Assembly: GCA_003260075.1 (NCBI GenBank)
Contig: QLIY01000039.1
Location: forward strand, 248,001 to 312,000
Reading direction: 5' to 3'
Source: Phallusia mammillata
Lineage: Eukaryota > Chordata > Ascidiacea > Phlebobranchia > Ascidiidae
DNA length: 64,000 bases
Shown: piece after piece, positions 1 to 11,100 of the stretch
Position numbering within the stretch: position 1 is the first letter of the stretch
How the letters are laid out: each line of letters begins with the position of its first letter
Notes under the pieces: model-generated
What the model saw: the letters and a program-made list of their open reading frames with translations, nothing else
Database searches by the model: none
What the model was told of the DNA's origin: nothing
Program-made: the position numbers and the translations under genes

Positions 1-45
1 ATGCTTTATTTTAATCTTCATTCTTGTTGATTTGACCTTCTGAGT

Positions 46-205
46 CCCCCCCCCCAAAACGAAACATGGTAATCATATCTGTTATTTGCAGCAGATGAAT
101 TTAGTGTCGGTGGCTTTTATATGTTTAGGTATTTTAGGAAAGATGATCTATAAGTGGCAACGTCTAAAAATTTACCCAAATAAAATACAGCACAGCCCCC
201 CCCCC
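46..205. repeat. C10 tracts at 46-55 and 196-205 without a visible duplicated partner
   Basis: These have the same length as the repeat-joining tracts, but the following sequence is not found upstream within the window. They may be gaps of the same kind whose contigs do not overlap. Confidence 0.6.
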
Positions 206-857
206 ACTTTTATCTGCATGAGACAAAAGAATTACTAAAACGCTGTTGTAATTTAACAAAATATGCATCAACAAACTCTATGTTAGAACTGTTTTACGAT
301 ACCAAGATCCTCTTTTGGGATTTTCAAACACAACGCAGCCCATCGATGGTGTTAACAAACATAGAGGAAACAATCAGAATGTGTTCATGTGTATAATTTA
401 GTTTTGTCACTAAAACGGAAAGCCTTTTTAAGTGTGGAGCCATGTGTTCAAAGTGTAGTTATATGTGGATCAACTTTTATACTATGCATTACATTTTGTA
501 TTGTATCAATCCAAACTCATAAAAAGCTGAAAGGCCACTCTTAGAAACATATGCCATCACAAATGCTGTTGCACAGCAAAATATTCTCCATCAGACTGCA
601 GTACGAGTGCTAAAAACGTGATGCTAAAACAATGCAAAGATCAAAATTGTTCAAACGGATTAAATTGTCTAAGCGAGATCTGAAAGTGTTCAACCACTAT
701 GCCATGAACACTATACTTAAGGTGCTAAATATATTGTTTTGACTAAGCACTTAGGTTACATACTATCCAGAATGATTTATTGTACCCCTTGTGGTGTGCA
801 TACAACAGTTTGGAAATCGCCGATATAAAGTAAGCTAAGTTTAAAACTAACGCTTAC

Positions 858-3800
858 CAGACAGTCGGGAGTTGGGTTCGGATTTGCTAATAGATAAAGT
901 GTCATTTTTGCCATCATTCAGGAATTTAAGTTGGTCAGTTAACAAGGCATCCTGCAAAATGACAACACATTACATTACTGGCAAGAAAAACAGTATTCAT
1001 GCAAATATAAGGTCTTGCAAAATGTTATTTTTACAATAAATATATTTTTACGAAGAATAATTTTCTTTTATTACTATATACACAAGCACATTCTCTATAT
1101 TTGGGCATGAATATCTGGGTTGTAAGTTAGCTTTAAATAAAACTTTGAAACACAAAGTTGAATTTACTACAAAAAAGTAACTGACCTTTTTGTTTAGTAT
1201 TTCACCCGGTTTGAGAAACCGACCAGCATTATAGTCGAAATTCTTCATGTCAATTGAGTCTCCAACAAAATTTACGAGTTTAAGTTTGGATCGTAATCGA
1301 ACGCTGCTCGGACTAAAAAAATGTAAAAATATTTGATTTGAAACTGGTGCTGTTGCCATACTACTACTTTTATTGTGATTTTTTACAGTAATTTGTGTAA
1401 AAATTAAAAAAATATTTCATTCTAGGGCAAAGTATGGTCCACAGCCTGGATTTGGCCCTTGGGTTAGTGTACGTTGCCCACAAAGGTTTTTGTCTCAATA
1501 CATTACAGCTTGCAAAAACAAAATTTATTTTGGAATTCATTTTACCTAGTCTCACAGGATAAAAGGTATGATCCAAAAGTGGTTTGTTACATCACAGAAA
1601 ACAGTAATGGTGTGCAAACATTTGTGACAGAACAAAGAAACAATGCTTGGAAGAAAGGACACTTATACATTCTGTTTAATTTCACAATTTAATTTGACTT
1701 CAAATAAGACTGTGGAAAGACCATAGTAGCAGTCCTGTTAAAATCGCATTGTAAATTCCAGTTTGGGAAAGGCTGCGTCAGGGCTAAAGCCATATGGCCC
1801 TGGTGTGTCAATATGCAAAATATCCAGCCCGCTGTGAAAAGTTTGGTGACCCCTGTTCTAGATGCCAAGTCAGCTTATAAAAAACTAGAAATATTCGCTC
1901 CGGATTACAGGATAAGACACTAAATTGTCTTTTAAAATTCTACCTGTGATAGTAGACGTCAAACTGTCCAGCCGACTTTCCTTGTTGTCGCACAATTTGC
2001 TCGAAAAACCACCCCTCCCCCCCCCCCAAACTAGAAATATTCGCTCCGGATTACAGGATAAGACACTAAATTGTCCTTTAAAATTCTACCTGTGATAGTA
2101 GACGTCAAACTGTCCAGCAGATTTTCCTTGTTGTCGAACAATTTGCTCGAAAAACCACCCCTTGCCCAAATCAGGACATGGCAGTTTTCCAGTACCATAA
2201 TATTGACTGTTTCGGATGAACTGCAAATAAGTGCAAATTACCAAACATGGACAATATCAAGAACCGATTGATTTTAGAGAAAAAAATCTTACTTTTGTCG
2301 GAGAGCTGAAGACAAGACTTGAAACTTTTTCATCAGACTTGTCCAAATCTTCTGTTTCTTTTTTGTTTTCTGAATCAGTTTCCAAATTCTTCAAAGATTC
2401 AATAGTCGGCGTTAAATAAAACTTATAGACAACAACCGGATTTTGAGTAAAATGTAAAAACATTTTTTTCTAAAATCCACAGTTTAAAACAGTGATTCCC
2501 AAACTATTTCAAATTGTGTACAAATCAGAGGACAATATGCAGAAAAACGTTTACAATACCACCAACATTTCTTAGCCTACAATACTCACATCGTATTGCC
2601 TTTAAACCATGTAAAATGCAAATAAAAGTAACTATGGTACAAAATGCACTATGCACAATCTAAGTGTTTATAGTACTTATGTTATGTTGAATAAACTCCC
2701 TGCAAATACACTATTTTAAACTCCTAAAATGTCTTAGCCTACTGTGCGTAGTTATTACCCCCCCCCCCACTCACATCGTATTGCCTTTAAACCATGTAAA
2801 ATGCAAATAAAAGTAATTATGGCACAAAATGCATTATGCACAATCTAAATGTTTATAGTACTAATGTTATGTTGAATAAACTCCCTGTAAATACAGTAAG
2901 CTACTTTAAACTCCTAAAAGGCCTTAGCATACTGTGCGTAGTTATTAGTTTTACACTGGGCATCATTCAAAACATTGATGTACTGTATTAAATTGATTTC
3001 CATTCATTATGCTCCTTACGCCGTGAAGACATTTAGATTTTAAATAAATGTGACACGCTTGTAAAATGAGCTATTTTAGTGTAGAGCTATCTAGGAATTC
3101 TGATTCTTGTTTCGTTTCTGAGCAGATCTAAGCAACCGGTCCCCCCCCCCCACTGGGCATCATTCAAAACATTGATGTACTGTATTAAATTGATTTCCTT
3201 TCATTGTGCCCCTTACGCCGGTGAAGACATTTAGATTTTAAACAAAATGTGATGCGCTTGTGAAATGAGCTATTTTAGTGTAGAGCTAACTAGGAATTCT
3301 GAAAATTCTTCTTGTTTCGTTGCTGAACAGATCTAAGCAACCAGAGCTTTTTTGCATGCTTACAATGCGACTTGCATTACTTGCGTATATTACTGGTAGT
3401 TGTAACTCAAATGCATGCAGGTTTGTTACATAACAAAGACAACTTTTAGTACATAACAATGTGGGCCACAGTCTAATCATGTTAACTGTATTTACCCCAT
3501 GAGTAATATGTGCCCCCTCTGGTCTATGCACTTAAAAGTTGAGCTTCTAATATTCTTTTTCTAAGATCTATGTCCACTAAAGTACTTTGATCAGTTTTGT
3601 ATTCAAAGCAATCTTTAAATATTAACATAGTGAGGCTGCTATTTGCATAATTAAAGATAAGAATACATAGAATAGAGAGAAAGAAACAGCAGTGTCCAAA
3701 ATCAACAAATATACATAAAAGTGAAAAAAGAAAACATAGCCCAGTGCCGTTTTACGGAAAAAAAACAATATTCACCTCTGAATTTGAAGCAGTCAATCCT

Positions 3801-5110
3801 AAGTTGTTGATAAACGACTTCTTTTCGCCAAGTTTTAATTTTGACTTTCCTGGTGTTTCCTCAGATTCAACCAACTCAGACAACGCACCCTCCTTTACGT
3901 CTGTTTTACAAACATCCATCGGCAAACACAAAGACAGACTGTCTGAGCTGCTAGCACTTGTACCAGTTGACTGGTTTTCTGACAAGGAATTAGCAAGCAG
4001 GCTATTTCCAGTCTTGACCATTTCATTTTCCTGCAACTGCTTGCCAGTGGAATTTGATGTACTGCTTGGTACTTGTTTTTGTGTTTCGACAGTTTCATTA
4101 CTAGAATTCAATTTACTCGTTTCCTTTCGATGACTAATTTGGTCAACCGCACCCTTTTTAATAGAGTAGCAATCGGTAGAGTTCGAAACTTTGCAAAATG
4201 TTATTTTTACTGCTTTGTCCTGCGGATCTGTTTTGGTTGGGTCCGTCTTTAAGTCATTTGACATCTGTGTGAATAAATATACAATAGATAAAAAAGAAAC
4301 CCCCCCCCCAATGTTATTTTTACTGCTTTGTCCTGCGGATCTGTTTTGGTTGGGTCCTTCTTTAAGTCATTTGACGTCTGTGTGAATAAATATACAATAG
4401 ATCAACAAACAAAAATGGAGTGTCAAAAAAATGTAAACAGGGTACGGGTGATTTGAAAGACATTTCAAGTTTTAAACACTTAACCACCAAACAAACTGTA
4501 AATTGAAACCATTCAGCTTAGTGCAATTAACGTCGGTCAACAATAATTTAAATTCATATACTATTTACAAATAAATGTCACAACTTTTGGCTTTATTCTA
4601 AAAAAACGTTTCCAATTAGATTAAGGTATTACAATGAAAATTCAAGGCCCCCCCCCCCCAAACAAACTGTAAATTGAAACCATTCAGCTTAGTGCAATTA
4701 ACGTCAGTCAACAATCATTTAAATTCATATACTATTTACAAATAAATGTCACCTTTTGGCTTTATTCTAAAAAAACATTTCCAATTAGATTAAGGTATCA
4801 GAACGAAAATTTATGTCATTTTTAAGTTAAGCCTATTAAAAATTCATATGCACAGCACATAAGTTATTAGGTTTCAAGCTTTATTCACGCTTTCATACAA
4901 CATTTTCCAACTGAAAATCATTCAAGCAAAAGTAAGTCATACCTCTGTATAGCTGCTTGATAATTCCGATGATGACCTACTGGAGCGTAAACGCCGTCTC
5001 ATTGGAGATTTGTTTTTATTCTCTGTCACATCTTTAGGTTTTGCTGAAGGCAACTTGGTCGCTTCTTGAGACGACTGATCTTTGCAAGCTTTGTCATGTG
5101 CTATTTTCAT
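858..5110 (-). CDS. Methyl-CpG-binding-domain protein, 5' part of gene (6 coding exons, continues beyond left edge)
   Basis: Coding exons in transcript order: 5110-4943, 4264-3776, 2469-2293, 2220-2090, 1312-1186 and 951-858. All junctions are GT/AG and phases agree (1186 nt, about 395 codons in the window). The first about 278 residues are Ser/Thr/Lys-rich and look disordered, including a basic stretch MRRRLRSS near residue 37. Residues about 293-358 form an MBD: LGKGW, then GKSAGQFDVYYHSPS, LRSKLKLV and FDYNAGRF. MBD proteins bind methylated CpG in the nucleus and recruit repressors. The start ATG at 5110 is chosen because the same frame is closed just upstream in that exon; the exon begins about 5145 at a TTTTAG acceptor, so a 5' UTR intron or spliced-leader acceptor is possible. 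A one-base assembly error there could hide a longer N-terminus. The class (MBD1, MBD2/3, MBD4 or other) cannot be fixed without the C-terminus. Confidence 0.8.
1186..2220 (-). other. MBD domain encoded across two exons (2220-2090 and 1312-1186)
   Basis: The exon pair joins with a split codon (CAC AG / T CCG) to give a complete MBD fold of about 65 residues. By alignment from memory with MeCP2 and MBD2, the positions contacting methyl-CpG are kept: the Arg in VRQQG, the Asp and Tyr in FDVYY, and the Arg in LRSK. This predicts genuine methyl-CpG binding rather than a degenerate MBD. A second copy of the 3' part of the first exon, with its donor, lies at 1943-2016 on the other side of a C tract and is probably the other allele. 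Confidence 0.82.
1882..2162. repeat. Direct repeat, period 146, joined by C11 at 2017-2027
   Basis: Copies at 1882-2016 and 2028-2162 differ at a few bases. The unit contains the 3' half of the MBD exon and its donor. Only the right-hand copy continues into the full exon. Confidence 0.9.
2584..2947. repeat. Direct repeat, period 185, joined by C11 at 2758-2768
   Basis: Both copies start with ACTCACATCGTATTGCC. After GTTATTA the first copy runs into C and the second continues into unique intron sequence of the MBD gene. Confidence 0.9.
2955..3340. repeat. Direct repeat, period 197, joined by C11 at 3141-3151
   Basis: Copies start at ACTGGGCATCATTC. It begins immediately after the second copy of the preceding repeat, so two overlaps follow each other directly in one intron. 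Confidence 0.9.
4197..4405. repeat. Direct repeat, period 113, joined by C10 at 4300-4309, covering an exon start
   Basis: The unit includes the first codons and the 3' splice site (TTCACACAG on the minus strand) of the long MBD-gene exon 4264-3776. The copies differ by single substitutions (for example GTCCG/GTCCT), as alleles do. Confidence 0.9.
4499..4806. repeat. Direct repeat, period 161, joined by C12 at 4648-4659
   Basis: Both copies begin AAACAAACTGTAAATTG. Differences are scattered substitutions plus small indels (ACAACTTTTGG versus ACCTTTTGG). Intronic. Confidence 0.9.
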
Positions 5111-5145
5111 CTTTGACTTCAGATTTTAGGTTTAACTCTTGCATT

Positions 5146-8100
5146 CTAAAACAAAGCAACAATTGTTAGTAGGACAAAGACTTATAGTAGCTTGATTGAA
5201 AATAAAATTATCAAAGAGCTTTTACGTGGTGAATACATTCGAATACAGCCATTTCAACAATCGCTGTTGTCAACAGCGCAAGAGAGGCGTTCGTCAACAT
5301 TGTGTATAAATGACAACAGCAGCAGTTGGTAAAGCATCTGCCATTTATTATATTTACTAGACACATGCTTTTCTGACAGTTAAGTTTATGCACACACATT
5401 ATTTATTCAAATGATTAGTTTTCAACGGCACAGTATTTATCATTCGAAACACCTCACAAAATGTAAAAGCTTTATCAACAACTAATCATTTTAAACAATA
5501 GAACACCAATCTGCCTGGTCATATTATAGTCGCGTCTGTTAAGCATAGCACTTATCAACAGTAAACAGAGCTAAGCAATACGAACAGCCCACATTGTATC
5601 AATCAATTGGCCAGAGCCAGCGTTGCTCCCACAAACAGCTTCGAAGGCAAAGAAAGAAAATATAAAAAGGAAACAAAGAAAGAGAGGGTGTGGTTTTATG
5701 GGTGAGTACTCTGAGAGCAAAGCAGCCTCTCTTATCATAAAAGTGTTGGCCATATTTACCACACAAGGCTTTAACTTAATCAATCCAAAAATACAGTGGC
5801 TAAAAAGTTCAACCGAAATGCAGTAGATAAACTATGTAGGCATTTCCAACAAAAACAATCGACATTTTTGGAATACTTTTAAACTTCAGAGCGATGGAAT
5901 TGCAAATTGTCAGACAATTATGTGTCTGCCTGCCATTTATATATTTATTACTACGTTGCTCATCACACATACATTGTAATTTGGTGGAAACTAAGATTTT
6001 ACCATTAAACTGTGTACATGCCAGCAAGATAAAGCTTTTTAAGATAGCATTTAGGCTTTTATCATGAATGAACTCTAACCCTTAATGCTGTGTGGACTCC
6101 ACTCAAACATACATTTAAAAAAAAATTTTTACTCCATTGAAAATCATATAATATCAGTAAATAAATTAAGAAAAATAGTGGCATTAAACTTTTGTCACTG
6201 GTGAACCTTTAAAGAATGCAGTTTCTGTTAACCTTAAAAAATGCCATAATCACACTACCGCATCAAGCCCAGATTTCAGTGGTCGTACATTCACAGAACA
6301 GAAAAAAATATAAAACTAGTATAAAAAATGTATGAAACAATTTAAAAAAACAAAGCGTTCAAATCCAATGTTGCCAACAATGGCCTCGATGTACAGAGAA
6401 AGTTTGTTTAACCAGATATACAGAAATTAAGAGTGAATATTGGCTGGCAACCCATTCTACTAAACAAGCGATAATTAGGTTAACTTGCGTAACAAAACAA
6501 TGACCCACTTATGTTATTTCATGTGTGTAATATTATTTAATTGCAGTTCAGTTGTATTACATACAACTTTTTGCTAGTCTTGACGCTTTGTTTCGAACTA
6601 CTGGCAAATTAACTTTTGTCACAATTAAACTGTTATTGTCATGTATCATTAAGTCATAGGACTTTGAGCACCAAACAGTTTAAAGATGACGTGAATGTGT
6701 GAAACGATGTGACAAAACTGGGATTTTAAAATGCAATTGATACGCCAAACATATATAAAGCATCAAGGAGACCCTAAAATGTTTAATATCGCTGTATTTG
6801 AAGTGTGAAAACTATTCAACAGTGTTCGTTAAAATGCCCTTTTTTATCATACTTTGTTCAAACAAAATGTTAAAAAAGTGTCTGCCAAATAATTTTGATT
6901 CATTTGCGTAAAATTTTAACAAATATTTTTTTGACTGAAAGGTACTTTACATGTTAAATTTGAATTTAAAATTTACTGATAGTTATGATCCTAAATCTAA
7001 TTTGATAGTTAATCAATTGATTATTTTGCAAATATATAACAATGCTTATGATCATAACTAAAACAACACAAACACTAATAACAACTCATATGCAAGTCTA
7101 TAGACTTTAAATGATTTATAAATCATTCATAAATATAGACATCATTTATAAATGATGCAAAAACCTTGTATTAAAATGCTTAGACAAAAACTGCCACCTA
7201 CCGCAAGTTCCCGTAACTTCGCTCTTATGGAGTTTTCAAATAACCTCGGCACCCCGTGCTCTTCGCTCCTTCCTGCAGACGCCGATAACATGATGCCCTT
7301 TGTTACGGGATAATAAAAAAGAACACTACTCTCCGGAGCGAACTGCGCCAAACACACGAGGAAGAGTGAGTTAGCGCGCTTCCAGTGGCTTTATTTTAAG
7401 AGATAAGAGAGTTATACTGCACCACGCCGAGCAGAGCAGAGCCGCCGCAGCACAATTGCATTTGCGAAATTGCGCAAAAAGCGGGTGACGCAAATGGCAG
7501 CACATCGCGTCCGCGAAAGCGCTTGCATTGTTGCTAGAGCAATGCCGCTTCAAGTGGCAACCGAAGTTTACGAATTTACGCAATTTTAGGGTATATGACC
7601 AGTTGGAAAATGTTGTTTTTTCCACGTAAAATTGACACTTTTTGCTATTTAAACAACTTATGAGGCAGTAAAATGTCAGTTTTATTGGTGACTTCGGTAA
7701 CGGTTCTGCAGCTTCTGCCTTTATTGCTTTATGACCTGAACGAAGTTGAAAGCTGTTAAAAATACCAAAGAAAACTCGCCAAACAGCAACCCAATCAATT
7801 TTCATAAAGTCGCGAAAAGCCAAAGCTTCTTAATCTAAGACGATTTATGCATAATTATCCGTTGTTAATAGATAGTTATCAGTCATTAGCAGCGTGAAGT
7901 CTCATTTCACGTTGCATGAATATACGTCAGTTACATCTTTTTTCATGCCTACATTCGTTTTAAAAGTGACGTAGATACGCAGTGACGCTTGTTTCTAGCC
8001 AAATGTGCAGTGACTGACGGCTGTGTATTGAATGAAGCGAATTTACACAGTCGGTTTCCTGGTACTTGACATGTAACACAAGTACTTCCTATAAAACTGT

Positions 8101-8146
8101 GCAAACATCTGCGAATTGCTGTTGTTTGAATTTCCGATGAGACAGC
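5146..8146. other. Spacer between the MBD gene (minus) and the GRTP1-like gene (plus)
   Basis: No supported coding exon was recognised. It should hold the 5' end or promoter of the MBD gene and the divergent promoter of the TBC gene. Most is AT-rich, including short palindromes around 7090-7160 (ATTTATAAATGAT). About 7150-7560 is clearly more GC- and CpG-rich. A 150-codon minus-strand open frame at 7371-7823 has low-complexity, Cys-rich composition and no recognisable domain, so it is not called. Confidence 0.5.
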
Positions 8147-11100
8147 ATGGCCGGAACTTCAAAAACTTCAAACGGACGAACAACCGGTGCTACGATTGGA
8201 ACTTTAAGGTATTTTGGGGGCAAAACAATATTTTTGCGATTGCCAAGATGAATTTAATCATGTTTACAGCCTGAAGCTTTAAACTTGCCTTGATGGTGTT
8301 TGCATCACTATTGTTTGTTACATTTTGTACATTTGGTACCCCCCCCCCTTTGGGGGCAAAACAATATTTTTGCGATTGCCAAGATGAATTTAATCAATAT
8401 GTTTACAGCCTGAAGCTTTAAACTTGCCTTGATGGTGTTTGCGTCACTATTGTTTGTTACATTTTGTACATTTGGTTTTCAATCGGAGCGAGACAAACTT
8501 AATTATTTATAACACAGTAAAAGTTTACTATTCGCTACACTAAAAACGATAAATTTTCTGACCAATTAGCCATTTATTGCTCTTGTGTATAGCAAAAATT
8601 GTCTTGTTTACATTTTTTTATTTTGATGTCGATTAAAGCAATGCATTATTTAGCAATCATTTTAATTTAAGAAATATATTGAAAGTTATCCATTTGTTTT
8701 AGCAAAATTGATGCATATGGATTTAAACGTGGAGAAGACTTTGATTACAAATCATATGAAAACTTCGAGTCGGAATATCTGGCAGTTTTAGCAAGACGAA
8801 TGAAGCGATGGAATGAAAAAGTGTTAGACAATGGGCAAGCAAAAAGTGTAAAGCACAGGAGAATGGGTGCGCAAAATTAATTTTTCTGATTTCCGTTGTT
8901 TCATAATCATTTAAAAGTTGAGTTGAGTTTATTTCGCTTGGTGAAAGAACACATAGCGACACAATTGCACTGAACAATCACCAAGCTGGAAATAGCAGCG
9001 CAACGTTAAAAAGATATAAAAGTTGTGCACAGACAAATCTGTCATACAAAACCTTATGAACAGATTTATGCATAGAAATGTTTTGTTTTTAGTGAAAAGA
9101 TTTTGTCGAAAAGGTATTCCTGAGCGACACAGGCCAATGGTGAGCCCCTTTCACATTGTTTGTATGTTTTTATAAGTAACTTCTCATGAGTAAATTCTAA
9201 TTTTTTACATAAGGTTTGGATGGACGTAAGCGGAGCTAGAAAGAAAATGCAAAAAGAGCCAGAAAAATACCAAAAGTTACTCTCATCAGACCCAGGTACA
9301 TCATGGTTGCCATATTACTGATTGTATTGTAAGAATTTTCATACTGGACACAAAAAATGGTACATAATAGTCACAGTTGAAAATATGCTACTGTAAGAAT
9401 AAAGATATGTATTGGACACAATGTTAAAAGACGCAGTGGCTGCACCCTTAGCTATGTTAACAAACATGCGACAGAGAAGTTGGGGATATCAATGTGAAGG
9501 TTAACACAACTTGGTGTGACAACACAGGTGTATACCAACCGGTTGATAATAATAATAATTATACTAACTTTTCATACTGATAAAAAGAGCAATAATAAAC
9601 TGATTGTCTCTGGAGCTAAATGTTGTCATAATTTGTGTGGGTGAGTCTTAACATGGTCATCACTGCAAAGTTTACCAAAAATAGTGAAAATCTGTAATGT
9701 GTGTAGGTGCTGTCATTCAAATCAGGTCCATTTTTGATACATTGCAGAGAATAGCATGTTCAAAAAATAGATTACCGACATAGATTTAAAATGACTTGAA
9801 TAGTGATGTGTTTTTTCTGTTTTGAAGGTTAAAAATGGACAACAGCTTGCTTGAATATTAAATAAGCCGTAAACAGTAAAATTTGTTTAACATATGATGT
9901 ATCATGAGTGCAGCTGGTGACAAGGCAAAGGCCGTATTTGCCGGTGTATCCATCTAACGACACTCGTTGGGAGCAACAGGCTGAAAAGCCGTGCAATGCC
10001 ACAAAGGGGTTTAGGGAGTTCTTCATAAGATGTTAAAAATCTGATTTATTCTTAACTCTCTGACTTAATGTGACCCTGCCCTAGAGATAACCTGCTTTGA
10101 TGAAATACAATGGTTTACAACATAACACTTTCTTGTGCAGATACGTTGGAGGACAGATTGGTGCAAGATGCGATCAACACTGATTTAGACCGAACCTTTC
10201 CTGACAATATCCACTTTCAAGTTGCCACTGCTGAAAACCAAAAGAAGCAACTTAACAATATTCTTATTGCGTATGGCAGACATCGCCCAGAAATTGGGTA
10301 TTGTCAGGTATTAAAACGGTTGTTTTATTTTGCAAACTAGTAATAGGCTAGGTGGCCATGTTAACATTTAAACAACATTAAATGTTAAAATGTTTGCTGA
10401 AAATAGTTAAAACCAAGCACAGTGTCTTTGTGTTTAACATTGATTCAAACAATGTACAAGTTACCAATGTGTTTTGTTGTCACTAGCATTTTTCACACAG
10501 CATTTCCTTGTTACAGCGTCAGTTTAATAAATGCTTTATTTTAGCATAAACAGGATGTACAAAAATCAATGTCAAAACATCCCCAATTTGTTTACAGCAC
10601 AAAAATGCTTGTTGTGTATTTCAGGGCATGAACTACATCACAGCGCTCCTTCTTATTGTTGTTAAAGACGAAGAGAAGTGTTTTTGGCTTCTCTCGGTTC
10701 TTATTGACACTATCTTGCCTCAGTATTACAGCAAAATGATGACAGCCCTGCGTGCAGAACTAAACGTTCTCACCGAAATAGTTGGGTAGGTTTCAAAATG
10801 TGAATTTGTGTCATTTCAATCCATGTGTGAGATGTTTAAGGGTTTTCACCAATCACCAGTGTTTGTTTTTTATATTTGCAGGAAGCAAATTGTACCCAAA
10901 CTTTTTTTTACACATCTTAAGTAAATGAAATTGTGTTAAGTTTTTGAATTTAGGGTGTTCAAGGGTTTCATTTTTAGTATGTCACTGAAGCATAAAGATG
11001 ACTTTAACTGTCAATATGGGGAAAATAAATAATAGAAAAAATGTTGAAAGCTTAACTCTAACTGTATTGATTAGTAATTCTTATAAAACATTTAAAAGAT

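Noticed and set aside
7371..7823. 150-codon minus-strand open frame
   Set aside because: No domain, odd composition, no splice partners found; likely chance in a GC-richer stretch.
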